NCBI RefSeq assembly: GCF_001941945.1 | Contig: NZ_CP015583.1 | Span: forward strand, 106,001-170,000 | Direction of reading: 5' to 3' | From: Roseomonas gilardii | GTDB lineage: Bacteria; Pseudomonadota; Alphaproteobacteria; Acetobacterales; Acetobacteraceae | Length of the DNA: 64,000 bases | Shown here: positions 44,926-52,794 of the stretch, one piece after another | How positions within the stretch are numbered: the first letter of the stretch is position 1 | How the letters are laid out: every line of letters starts with the position of its first letter | The notes under the pieces: model-generated | Seen by the model: only the letters and a program-made list of their open reading frames with translations | What the model was told of the DNA's origin: nothing | Database searches by the model: none | Program-made: the position numbers and the translations under genes

Positions 44926-45723
44926 TCAGCCGGAGGCCGTGGGCAGCAGGGTGACGAGCTTGTGCTCGGGATGGGCTGCCGGAACCAGGGTGACCTGCTC
45001 GTAGCGGAGCTCCCCATCCTCCGGATGCAGGAAGCCGCGCAGGCCACCCTCCCGCGCCAGCACGGCATGGCTGTTCCAGAAGCGGGTGAAATCGGGGCTG
45101 CGCCGCAGCAGATCCTGCACCAGGGTCCGCATGGGCGGGTCCTCCGGATGATGCGCCGTGTCGGCGCGGAACTCGGCCAGGAGGCGCCGGGCGCGGTTGT
45201 CCCAGTCCAGGATGAAGCGCCGCGCCAGGGGATCGAGGAAGACCCAGCGCAGCAGGCAGGGCTCGCCGCTGGCGAACCAGGGCGCGAAGAGCCACTCCCC
45301 GGCCGCGTTGCGGCCCCGCACATGCCAGAGCCGGTCGAGCAGATAGGCCGGATGGGGCAGGCTCTCCAGCACGGCGAGGAGTTCGGGCGGGGCCGCCGCA
45401 TCGGCTTCGGCGGGCGGCGGGGCCGGGTCCAGCCGCCGGGCCAGTTCGAACAAGTAGTGCCGTTCCGGCGGGTTCAGGCGCAGCGCATCGGCCAGGCGTG
45501 CCAGGGCGGCGGCGGACAGGGCGATGTCGCGGCCCTGTTCCACCCAGGTGTACCAGGTGGTGCTGAGGCCGCAGAGCTGCGCCACCTCCTCCCGCCTCAG
45601 GCCGGGCGTGCGGCGACGGGCCAGCGGGTTGGTCGGCTGCCCGGCGGCCCCGGGGCTCAGCGCCTCGCGATGCGCGCGCAGGAAGGCACCCAGGAGGTGG
45701 CGCTGCCCGGCCGGGAGGGTCAT
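44926..45723 (-). CDS. XRE-family regulator with MmyB-like ligand domain
   Basis: A 265-residue protein. The helix-turn-helix at residues about 10-85 reads RRTPGLRREEVAQLCGLSTTWYTWVEQGRD, the standard start of the MmyB group. The C-terminal part (PPELLAVLESLPHPAYLLDR to the end) is the PAS-like MmyB ligand domain. Members often regulate an adjacent oxidoreductase or methyltransferase gene. It is divergent from a methyltransferase, with a perfect dyad in the 109-base interval. Confidence 0.87.
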   Translation of the reverse strand: MTLPAGQRHLLGAFLRAHREALSPGAAGQPTNPLARRRTPGLRREEVAQLCGLSTTWYTWVEQGRDIALSAAALARLADALRLNPPERHYLFELARRLDPAPPPAEADAAAPPELLAVLESLPHPAYLLDRLWHVRGRNAAGEWLFAPWFASGEPCLLRWVFLDPLARRFILDWDNRARRLLAEFRADTAHHPEDPPMRTLVQDLLRRSPDFTRFWNSHAVLAREGGLRGFLHPEDGELRYEQVTLVPAAHPEHKLVTLLPTASG

Positions 45724-45759
45724 GCTCGGAGAGTCGTCATGGGGGAAGTTTTCATACCC

Positions 45760-45780
45760 GTATAAGCGGGCAACTTATAC
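45760..45780. promoter_or_regulatory. Dyad between the XRE and methyltransferase genes
   Basis: GTATAAG-CGGGCAA-CTTATAC has perfect 7-base arms and lies midway in the divergent promoter region. It is the probable site for the XRE regulator. Confidence 0.6.
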
Positions 45781-45832
45781 CAGTCGCCGGATGGGTGCAG
45801 GAGGTATCCGCCAGACAGGGAGAACAGCCGGC

Positions 45833-46600
45833 ATGAGCCACGCGCAGCACGTCTTCGCCGCCGCCCAGTACGGGGCGCGGGCCCAGGACTATGTCACCAG
45901 TGCCGTCCACAGCGCCGGGGCGGATCTCGACCGGATCGAGGAAGCCCTGCGCGGCCGGTCGGGGGCGCGCGTGCTCGATCTCGGCTGCGGCGGCGGGCAT
46001 GTCAGCTATCGCGCCGCGCCTCATGTGGCGGAGGTCGTGGCCTGCGACGTGACGCCGGACATGCTGCGGGTCGTGGCCGCCACGGCGGCGGAACGCGGCC
46101 TGGCCAACATCGCCACGCAGCAGGCGCCGGCGGAACGGCTGCCCTTCCCGGATGGCTCCTTCGACTGGGTGCTGTGCCGCTTCACCACGCATCACTGGCA
46201 GGCGATGGAGGCCGGGCTGCGCGAGGCGCGGCGCGTGCTGGGGCCGGACGGGCGCGCGATCTTCATCGACACGGTGGCGCCTGCGGAACGGGCGCTGGAC
46301 ACGCATCTCCAGACCGTGGAGCTGCTGCGCGACGCCTCCCATGTGCGCAACTACAGCGTCGCGGAATGGGTCGCGGCGCTGGGCCGCGCCGGCTTCGCGG
46401 TGGAGGGGATGGGGATGCACCGGCTGCGGATGGAGTTCCCCGTCTGGGCCGCCCGCACCCGCACCCCGCCGGAGATGACCACGGCGATCCGTGCCCTGCA
46501 GGACGGCGCGCCGCCGCAGGTGCGCGCGCATTTCGCCATCGGCCCGGATGGCAGCTTCGACATTGAGGTGGCGAGTTTCAGCCTGCGGGCCACGCTCTGA
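45833..46600 (+). CDS. SAM-dependent methyltransferase (UbiE/methyltransferase 11 type)
   Basis: A 255-residue class I methyltransferase. The SAM motif is VLDLGCGGGHVSYRAA (residues about 46-61), followed by VACDVTPDML and the post-I motif FPDGSFDWVLCRFTTHHW. The latter and ALREARRVLGPDGRAIFIDT are characteristic of small-molecule methyltransferases. The acceptor is unknown. ATG 45833 follows CAGGGAGA. The divergent MmyB-type regulator and shared dyad suggest a small regulatory module. The gene ends at a hairpin. Confidence 0.86.
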   Translation: MSHAQHVFAAAQYGARAQDYVTSAVHSAGADLDRIEEALRGRSGARVLDLGCGGGHVSYRAAPHVAEVVACDVTPDMLRVVAATAAERGLANIATQQAPAERLPFPDGSFDWVLCRFTTHHWQAMEAGLREARRVLGPDGRAIFIDTVAPAERALDTHLQTVELLRDASHVRNYSVAEWVAALGRAGFAVEGMGMHRLRMEFPVWAARTRTPPEMTTAIRALQDGAPPQVRAHFAIGPDGSFDIEVASFSLRATL

Positions 46601-46611
46601 CCGTGGCGAAA

Positions 46612-46633
46612 GGCCCGCCCGGCATGGCGGGCC
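46612..46633 (+). terminator. Hairpin after the methyltransferase gene
   Basis: GGCCCGCC-CGGCAT-GGCGGGCC is a perfect 8-base stem 11 bases after the stop, followed by GTTTCGG with a short T run. Confidence 0.6.
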
Positions 46634-46804
46634 GTTTCGGCGCCGGTATCCGTTTGGGCATGAAGCTGCGCCGGGCCAACCCACGCTCCAGGCAGGCCGG
46701 AGCATCCCAGGCGGGCGGCAGATGGCCCGGCCGCTGCGCGCCTTCCTCGACCATCTCGCCCGCGCGAGGCTAGGCTGAGGCTCCCTCTGGCGGAGAAGAG
46801 ACCC

Positions 46805-46939
46805 ATGGCCGAGCCCCCGGTCGAACCCATGGTCGAGATGGTGATCGAGCAGCGCCGCCGGGACCTGGGCGGCGGCATCGAGGTCGGGCGCATCCTGCCC
46901 TTCGCGAAGCGCCGGATGGTCGGCCCCTTCGTCTTCTTC
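46805..46939 (+). pseudogene. 5' part of an interrupted pirin gene
   Basis: Forty-five codons from ATG 46805 encode the pirin N-terminus: after MAEPPVEPMVEM comes VIEQRRRDLGGGIEVGRILP, then FAKRRMVGPFVFF. The family core continues as DHMGP, but here the frame runs into CCC-TAG at 46940-46945. The missing remainder starts at 49623 (DHMGPIDLAPG). A GGAGAAGAG ribosome site precedes the ATG. Pirins are metal-binding cupins with regulatory or quercetinase-like activity. The product here would be a 46-residue fragment, so the gene is broken by the inserted unit. Confidence 0.9.
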
Positions 46940-46959
46940 CCCTAGAGGGGGGTTACACC
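46940..46959 (+). repeat. Left terminal inverted repeat of the R-M unit
   Basis: CCCTAGAGGGGGGTTACACC. Compared with the right end it keeps CCCT, GA, GGGGTTACA and a final C. It directly abuts the CTTC duplication and supplies the stop codon that ends the pirin fragment. Confidence 0.75.
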
Positions 46960-46991
46960 TTATCCTGAGCGCCTGATCAGGGGTGCATCCC

Positions 46992-47110
46992 ATGCCGAAG
47001 GCCTACAGCTACTTGAGGTTCAGCACGCCGGAGCAGGCGCAGGGCGACAGGCGGCACGGATGGCACGGGAACGAGCCGAAGCGGCAAAGAACACTCCGTT
47101 GGCAAGTCGT
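46992..47110 (+). pseudogene. N-terminal remnant of a serine recombinase
   Basis: From ATG 46992 the frame reads MPKAYSYLRFSTPEQAQGD, which contains the catalytic-serine motif of large serine recombinases (YSYLRFSTPEQ). After that the frame loses similarity and stops within about 40 codons. Another frame then gives RQAARMARERAEA, consistent with a small deletion. No catalytic or zinc domains follow. It lies inside the R-M unit just after the left end. The rest of the 316-base stretch 46946-47261 shows no other gene. Confidence 0.65.
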
Positions 47111-47150
47111 GCAGGGCAGCAGGTGATTCCGAAATCATCCCCGCCGGTCA

Positions 47151-47203
47151 GAAGGTTCGGCCGTTGAGACTGCTCCTGTTGCAGCCGTCCCCGCCGAACC
47201 TTC
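47151..47203. repeat. Inverted repeat beside the nuclease gene
   Basis: GAAGGTTCGGC (47151-47161) and GCCGAACCTTC (47193-47203) are perfect 11-base arms with a 31-base loop. It lies downstream of the minus-strand nuclease gene and may end its transcript, or it may be a recombination relic. Confidence 0.45.
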
Positions 47204-47261
47204 ATTCCCGACAACAAGGACAAGAATTCACTTCGCGTAGCAGCTTCACAAGATTGGAATT

Positions 47262-48185
47262 TTAGAAGTAGCCACGCCCGAGCACTACATCCAGGGTATC
47301 ATCTTCCTTCTCCGGGAAACACTCATTGAGATGATGGATGAAGCGTTGAAAACTACTGAGGTGGAGCGGATTGTTATCGAGGAACTTTTCATAGGAGTTG
47401 CGGGCTTTCTGACGCCCTGTCGCTGTGCGGAACTGGTCGCGCACGTTCGAAGCAAGACGCTTCGCCTTCCTCAACACGATTACTTCGTCGATAGATGTAA
47501 GTTTCGTCGTGATAGGCGTCATGTCGAGGTATTCGCATAGCAGGATGCACCGTGCCCCTGGTACAGCCCTCTTCAGCTCGTTCGCTGACTGGGATGCTTC
47601 CTGGAACATGGTCTTATCAAGGTTGGTCTTAATCTCCGTGGCAAAATGAGAAACGTAGAACTTGCTGGTAAAACCCTTGCCGCTAGAAGGTTCGTCGCTG
47701 ATGGTGATGCTATGTGTCTTGGCAACGGCGAAGTCCTGGTCCTTCATTTTCAGGAACACGCCACCCGTCTCAAGAGCCAGGAAAGGAGAGCCGAAACTCA
47801 AGCCTGCGAAGGAAGCTTGAGGGCCGCAGACCACGTTCTTGACTCGATCAAAACCTGGGACGAGACGAACATCGAAAAGATAAGGAAGAAACTCCTCCAG
47901 AATACTGTTCGATAGCTTGAGCTGCCCATTCTGGCGATAAAGAAAGTTTTCATCAGAGTCGTAAATAAGTTCGAGATCGATGTAGCGTTTATATTCATTG
48001 AGGGCGGAGATCAGCACTTCAAGTAGCGCATCCCCATCACCTTGTGCCGTCCGTAGGGTTCTTACCCAGTCCTGATATCGGCCGACTGCTTCTCGTACTC
48101 TCGCCTGATCGGATTCCGGCAGACCTCCGTTTGAACTCAGGGCACGAAGTTTATCCCCGTGCGTTGCCGGATGAGTGACCTGCAT
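47262..48185 (-). CDS. Restriction endonuclease, Bpu10I-like family
   Basis: A 307-residue protein. The segment ALNEYKRYIDLELIYDSDEN followed by FLYRQNGQLKLSNSILEEFL (residues about 61-100) matches what I recall of the Bpu10I family. The later HFATEIKTNLDKTMFQEA carries the ExK of a PD-(D/E)xK nuclease core (residues 184-186), and the strand RCILLCEYLD follows. It starts 18 bases after the methyltransferase stop, so methylase is made first from one transcript. AT-richer codon use marks it as acquired. Bpu10I itself needs two different subunits; only one is present here. Confidence 0.65.
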   Translation of the reverse strand: MQVTHPATHGDKLRALSSNGGLPESDQARVREAVGRYQDWVRTLRTAQGDGDALLEVLISALNEYKRYIDLELIYDSDENFLYRQNGQLKLSNSILEEFLPYLFDVRLVPGFDRVKNVVCGPQASFAGLSFGSPFLALETGGVFLKMKDQDFAVAKTHSITISDEPSSGKGFTSKFYVSHFATEIKTNLDKTMFQEASQSANELKRAVPGARCILLCEYLDMTPITTKLTSIDEVIVLRKAKRLASNVRDQFRTATGRQKARNSYEKFLDNNPLHLSSFQRFIHHLNECFPEKEDDTLDVVLGRGYF

Positions 48186-48203
48186 TGATACTTCTTCGCC
48201 TTT

Positions 48204-49538
48204 CTACTTCGATACCATCAGGGCTGCGGGCGGGTGTATGGTCAGTAGTCGGGAAGGCTCGATCTCTCCTGCTGCATCCATTGCCGCCTCGAGGGTGGTG
48301 CGGTTCTTTTCCGGGACAGTAGCGAGAGCAGCACCCAGTGCGCGTACCCCAACTGAACGGGCGAAAGCAGGGTCGATGCGGTCATGCCCCGCACATTCCG
48401 CCACGATCACATCCTCGTAGATACGAGCCCCGAACCGATTCGTGAATACCCGCTCAGCAGACCGACGGAGCTTGAAGGCCCCAGCATGCTCCATCAGCTC
48501 CACGATGAGATCGCTATTCCGAAAAGCCGCTCCGAGAACATTCGACTCCCGCCCGACGACCATTAATACTGGAGCGCCAGTAATACACACGCGCGACATT
48601 TCATCGAGCGTTTGAGATATATCAAGACAATATTGCACGGCAGTGCGAAATCGGTTCATGCGAAACTTTCTATTTGCTCCGATTTCCGACTGTGCCGCCT
48701 CCAAGGGGTGCCAACCTAGAAGTTCTGTCGCGGGCCGGTAATTCTGATGGTAATTGAATACATTGATGTAGGGTGGCGATGTAATTACAGCATCAATTGA
48801 TTGATTTTCGAGGGGTGTGGAGCGAGCATCTGCAAGATGGCAGATACCTATGCCTGAGTAAGAGTCTATCTCGCTCAACAGCGTCTCGATAGCAATCAGT
48901 CCTCGTAGTGCGGCATCCGTTGTCCATGTAGGCTTATCGCCCATGCCGAGAAGGACGGCGGCCGCCACACAGAGGCGGAGCATGATGTCGTGCTCCGACG
49001 AATGGACTACTGCCAGAACATCAGCAGGTGATGTCCCATGCGAAAACAGATCGCTAGTCCGTGACAATCCTTCGCGCAGGGTGCGCAGGTTATTACGGGT
49101 GGATAGCTTCGCGGCAGGGTTTTGGGCGCAGAATGATACAAGGGCCGCAAGGTGCCACGCTGCCGGATTCACTTCTGTCCCAAATCCTGAGCCACCACGT
49201 TGCGCCACTTCATACAGGACGGTGCCGCTGCCACAGAATGGGTCGAATACTCGTGAAGCGGTGGGACATACGGTTTCAAGAAGGTATTCTATCAACTCCG
49301 GAGAAAACTGCCCTTTCCAGGGAAGGCGGCTAGTGCGAGAGCGACTTGTGATGTTAAGGCGCGATTGCTCTAGGCGAAGATCTTCTAGCTCTGGTTGTGA
49401 GGGCGCCATTGAAGGGGCAACATACATTTGCGGCGTCGTCTCCAAGATCGACTTTAGAAATCCTTCCCAGGTATGCCCTCTCCACCGCTTCACAGGAAGC
49501 ACGGTCGCATAGTGGTCAGCGGTTACATGCCTGACCAT
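48204..49538 (-). CDS. DNA methyltransferase (amino type, SPPY motif), partner of the nuclease
   Basis: A 444-residue protein. The SAM motif VFDPFCGSGTVLYE is at about residues 97-110 and the catalytic ITSPPYINVFNYHQNYRP at about 252-269. The order motif I then motif IV, with about 150 residues between, fits an alpha- or gamma-class N4-cytosine or N6-adenine methyltransferase. The TSPPY tetrad is commonest in N4-cytosine enzymes. ATG 49538 gives the likely start (MVRHVTADHYATVLPVKRWR); longer frames cross the terminal repeat into pirin, and TTG 49550 or 49574 are alternatives. The N-terminal GHTWEGFLKSILETTPQMYV stretch seems specific to this subfamily. Confidence 0.85.
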   Translation of the reverse strand: MVRHVTADHYATVLPVKRWRGHTWEGFLKSILETTPQMYVAPSMAPSQPELEDLRLEQSRLNITSRSRTSRLPWKGQFSPELIEYLLETVCPTASRVFDPFCGSGTVLYEVAQRGGSGFGTEVNPAAWHLAALVSFCAQNPAAKLSTRNNLRTLREGLSRTSDLFSHGTSPADVLAVVHSSEHDIMLRLCVAAAVLLGMGDKPTWTTDAALRGLIAIETLLSEIDSYSGIGICHLADARSTPLENQSIDAVITSPPYINVFNYHQNYRPATELLGWHPLEAAQSEIGANRKFRMNRFRTAVQYCLDISQTLDEMSRVCITGAPVLMVVGRESNVLGAAFRNSDLIVELMEHAGAFKLRRSAERVFTNRFGARIYEDVIVAECAGHDRIDPAFARSVGVRALGAALATVPEKNRTTLEAAMDAAGEIEPSRLLTIHPPAALMVSK

Positions 49539-49598
49539 CGCTGCGGGCAAGGTGAATAAGGCTGCATCCCACAACAGTCGAGAATGGACCCAGATGGG

Positions 49599-49618
49599 GA
49601 TGTAACCCCTATCGAGGG
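49599..49618 (-). repeat. Right terminal inverted repeat of the R-M unit
   Basis: On the minus strand CCCTCGATAGGGGTTACATC, the partner of the left end with four differences. On the plus strand it is read in frame into the pirin remainder as DVTPIEG. Confidence 0.75.
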
Positions 49619-49622
49619 CTTC

Positions 49623-50417
49623 GACCATATGGGGCCGATCGACCTCGCCCCCGGCATCGACCGGTCGCTGGACGTGCGGCCGCACCCGCATATCGGCCTT
49701 TCCACCGTGACCTATCTCTTCTCCGGCGAGATCATGCACCGCGACAGCATCGGCTCGAAGCAGCCGATCCGCCCGAACGAGGTGAACTGGATGACGGCGG
49801 GGCGCGGCATCACGCACAGCGAACGCTTCGAGAAGGCGCGCGCCGAGGGCGACCGCCTGCACGGCATCCAGGCCTGGGTCGCGCTGCCCACCGGGGCGGA
49901 GGAAGCCGATCCCGCTTTCTCCCACCATGCCGGCGCCGACCTGCCGCAATGGAGCGAGGGCGGCGTGCATGGCCAGGTGATCGCCGGCAGCGCCTATGGG
50001 CTGACCGCCGCGGCGCGCACGCATTCGCCGCTCTTCTATGTGCATCTCGGGCTGGAGGCCGGGGCGCGGGCCGAGATCCCGGCGGGCTTCGCCGAACGCG
50101 CGCTCTACGTGGCTACGGGCGCGGTGGAGATGGGCGGCGTGCAGTACGGGCCGGGGCGGATGCTGGTGCTGGGCCAAGGGTCGGGACGGGGCGAATCCTC
50201 GCTCCGCGCCATTGGCGAGGCGACCGTCATGATCCTGGGCGGCGAGCCGGTCGGGCCACGCTACCTCTACTGGAACTTCGTCTCCTCCTCGCGGGAACGG
50301 CTGGCCCAGGCGGCGGCGGACTGGCGCGCCGGGCGCATGAAGCTGCCCGATGCGGACGACCAGGAATTCATCCCGCTGCCCGACGGGCCGATGCCCTCGG
50401 CGCCCGCCATGTCCTGA
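49623..50417 (+). pseudogene. 3' part of the interrupted pirin gene
   Basis: In frame from 49623 the protein continues DHMGPIDLAPGIDRSLDVRP, with the metal ligands in RPHPHIGLSTVTYLFSG and the family motif AGRGITHSER, through the second cupin barrel to DGPMPSAPAMS. Together with 46805-46939 the intact gene would encode 309 residues, normal for pirin. An in-frame ATG inside the element at 49584 (MDPDGDVTPIEG) could start a 277-residue product lacking the first 45 residues, so a shortened protein may still be made. Confidence 0.88.
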
Positions 50418-50441
50418 GGCGTCGCGCTATCGGATGCCTCC

Positions 50442-50760
50442 GTGGGAGAGGCGCTGCCTCTCCCACACCCTCTCCGCCGGGGACCGAAGCCGGTCCCCGG
50501 ACCCCGGGCTTTCGTGGGCGCTGGTGGCAGCCGTCAGCCTGACGCCCTTCCCTGGGAACAGGTGGATCAGCGGGGCTCCGAGGAAGAAAATCATCATTTC
50601 CGCGCTGGCGGCATCGGCAGTCGCCGGAGAGCGATGCTCTCCGGCGCGATCCGGCGTCAGCAGGCGCCAGCGAATGGGGTCCAGGGCGCGCAGCGTCCTG
50701 GCGGATAAGGGGGCACGGGGGAAAAGGCGGAGCCTTGTCCCCCGGGACAGAGCGACGCCG
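50442..50760 (+). repeat. Five-hairpin intergenic repeat, copy 3
   Basis: This occupies most of the 357-base gap (50418-50774) between pirin and the convergent dnaX. The stems are 50442-50466 (perfect GTGGGAGAGGC stem), 50477-50500, 50622-50646 (CGCCGGAGAGC-GAT-GCTCTCCGGCG, perfect), 50681-50701 and 50716-50744 (GGA loop). It is closest to copy 2; the middle 120 bases between stems 2 and 3 vary most. It begins 24 bases after the pirin stop. Confidence 0.83.
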
Positions 50761-50774
50761 GACCGCCGTCCGGA

Positions 50775-52712
50775 TCAGTCGAGATCGTCCATCCCGGCGG
50801 GCTCGGCATCCGGCGGGGCGAATTCGCGCTCGTCGCCTTCCTCCATTCCGGCGGTGCCGAAGGCGGCTTCCTCGGCGGCGGCGGGGGGCAGGCCGTATTC
50901 GTCCAAGCTGTTGTCCCGCACATCGGCGATTTCCGCACCGGGGAAGGCGGCGAGCACGGCCTGCACCAGCGGATGGCTCTCGGCCAGTTCGCGGGTCTGC
51001 GCGGCGACGGCCTTGCCTTGCTGGGCCAGGGTCGGCTCTCCTTCGGCATTGGAGAGCACCACGGTCCAGCGCTGGCCCGTCACCTCGTTCAGCAGGGCGG
51101 TGAGCTGGGCGGCGAGGTCGCGCGGCGCCTGCGGCGTCGGGTTCAGTTCCAGCCGGCCGCGCCCGAAGGAGACGAGGCGGACGCTGTGCACCAGATGGGC
51201 GTGCAGCATCGGCTTGCGGCCCGAGGCCAGGGCCACGACCTCGCGGAAGGAACCGGGCTGCGGCGCGGGCGCGGCCTCGGCATAGGCCACCGCCCCGCCG
51301 CCGGCTGCGGCCATCAGGGAACCGCCGCCGCCACCGGCCATGCGGGCACCGCCATTGGGGGCGGGGCCACCGCCCGGCGAGGGCGCACGGGCAGGAACGC
51401 CGCCGCCTTCCTGCAGGCGGCGCAGGATCTCGCCCGGCGTCGGCATCTCCGCCACATGGGCGAGGCGGATCAGCACCATCTCCGCCGCCGCGCGGCGGTC
51501 GGGGGCGAGGGCGATCTCCTCCAGCCCCTTCAGCAGCATCTGCCAGGCGCGGCCCAGCACGGGGATGGAAAGCCGGTCCGCCAGGGCGGCGCCGCGGCTG
51601 CGAAGCTCCTCCGGCAGGGTGGGGTCGTTGCGCAGCGCCGGGACGGCGCGTAGCCGGGTGATCTGGTGTACCAGATCGGCGAGGTCGGAAAGCAGCACGC
51701 CTGGATCGGCGCCGACCTCGTGCGCCCGGTCCATGGCGGCGAGCATGGCGGCGACGTCGCCGCGCATGGCGGCCTCCATCACGTCCAGCACCAGGGCGCG
51801 GTCGGCGAGGCCCAGCATGTCGCGCACCGCCTGGGCGGTGACGCCGGTGCCCTCCTCGGACAGCGCGATGGCCTGGTCCAGCAGCGAGAGACCGTCGCGA
51901 GCCGAGCCGTCGGCGGCGCGCGCGATCATGGTCAGCGCCTCGGGCTCCAGCCGAGCGCCCTCCTTCTCCGCGATGCGGGAAAAGAGGCCCGCCAGCTCCG
52001 CCTGTGACATGCGGCGCAGGTGGAAGGTCTGGCAGCGCGACAGGATCGTGGCGGGGACCTTGCGCAGCTCCGTGGTGGCGAAGATGAAGCGTACCCCGGG
52101 CGGCGGCTCCTCCAGCGTCTTCAGCAGGGCGTTGAAGGCCGGCCCGGAGAGCATGTGCACCTCGTCCAGGATGAAGACCTTGCAGCGGCCCTGGATGGGG
52201 CGGAAGCGCACCTGCTCCCGCAGCTCCCGCACATTGTCCACGCCGTTGTTCGAGGCAGCGTCCAGCTCCATCACGTCCGGGTGCCGGTCGGCCAGGATGG
52301 CGCGGCAATCGGGGCAGACGCCGCAGGGCTCCACGGTCGGGCCGCCCTGGCCGTCCGGCCCGGTGCAGTTCAGCGCGCGGGCGATGATGCGGGCGGTGGT
52401 GGTCTTCCCGACGCCGCGGATGCCGGTGAGCATGAAGGCATGGGCGATGCGGTTCTGCGCGAAGGCGTTGCGCAGGGTGCGGACCATGGCGTCCTGCCCG
52501 ACCAGGTCCGCGAAGCTGCTGGGCCGGTACTTCCGGGCGAGGACGCGATAGGGCTGGGCCGGTGCTTCCAGGGGGGTATCCAGGGGGGGCTGGGCGGCCG
52601 GCGGGGGCAGGGGGCCGGGCGCCGGAGAGGACGGGGCCTCCCCGAAGAGGCCGGGGCCCTCGGCAGGCGGCTCGGGGATCTCGTTCTCGGTCGAGGGAAG
52701 GTCGCTGGGCAT
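50775..52712 (-). CDS. dnaX: DNA polymerase III subunits gamma/tau
   Basis: A 645-residue clamp-loader ATPase. The Walker A is GIRGVGKTTTARI, the zinc cysteines are in CTGPDGQG...EPCGVCPDC, the DExx box is in VFILDEVHMLSGPAFNALLK and the sensor/arginine SRC motif is in ILSRCQTFHLRR. Residues 1-60 are a proline-rich lead, and the C-terminal tau region (from about 400) includes a glycine-rich linker. ATG 52712 is used; an upstream in-frame extension would be translated from the SRP RNA gene and is not real. The usual partners ybaB and recR are 8 kb downstream rather than adjacent. Confidence 0.95.
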   Translation of the reverse strand: MPSDLPSTENEIPEPPAEGPGLFGEAPSSPAPGPLPPPAAQPPLDTPLEAPAQPYRVLARKYRPSSFADLVGQDAMVRTLRNAFAQNRIAHAFMLTGIRGVGKTTTARIIARALNCTGPDGQGGPTVEPCGVCPDCRAILADRHPDVMELDAASNNGVDNVRELREQVRFRPIQGRCKVFILDEVHMLSGPAFNALLKTLEEPPPGVRFIFATTELRKVPATILSRCQTFHLRRMSQAELAGLFSRIAEKEGARLEPEALTMIARAADGSARDGLSLLDQAIALSEEGTGVTAQAVRDMLGLADRALVLDVMEAAMRGDVAAMLAAMDRAHEVGADPGVLLSDLADLVHQITRLRAVPALRNDPTLPEELRSRGAALADRLSIPVLGRAWQMLLKGLEEIALAPDRRAAAEMVLIRLAHVAEMPTPGEILRRLQEGGGVPARAPSPGGGPAPNGGARMAGGGGGSLMAAAGGGAVAYAEAAPAPQPGSFREVVALASGRKPMLHAHLVHSVRLVSFGRGRLELNPTPQAPRDLAAQLTALLNEVTGQRWTVVLSNAEGEPTLAQQGKAVAAQTRELAESHPLVQAVLAAFPGAEIADVRDNSLDEYGLPPAAAEEAAFGTAGMEEGDEREFAPPDAEPAGMDDLD

Positions 52713-52794
52713 CCGGTCCCGGGGAAAGGGCGTCGTGGACGACAGGTGGGGCGACTGCGGAACCGGCGGGGGAAGGCGGTCCTGCTCGGGGTGG

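Larger units (their letters stand above)
46940..49618. mobile_element. 2.68-kb restriction-modification unit with terminal inverted repeats and CTTC target duplication
   Basis: The unit interrupts pirin. Its ends are imperfect inverted repeats (16 of 20 positions match), and CTTC occurs directly on both sides (46936-46939 and 49619-49622). Removing the unit and one CTTC restores V-F-F-D-H-M-G-P in frame, the pirin core. Contents, in order: a truncated serine-recombinase N-terminus, an inverted repeat, a Bpu10I-like nuclease and a DNA methyltransferase, both on the minus strand. Its base composition is clearly lower in GC than the flanks. No intact transposase is present, so it would have to be mobilised by an enzyme encoded elsewhere. 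Confidence 0.85.

Noticed and set aside
46944..46952. Reading the R-M unit as a Tn3-type element beginning with GGGG and making a 5-base duplication
   Set aside because: The 5 bases outside GGGGTTAC differ on the two sides (AGAGG and TATCG), whereas CTTC fits both and restores pirin in frame.
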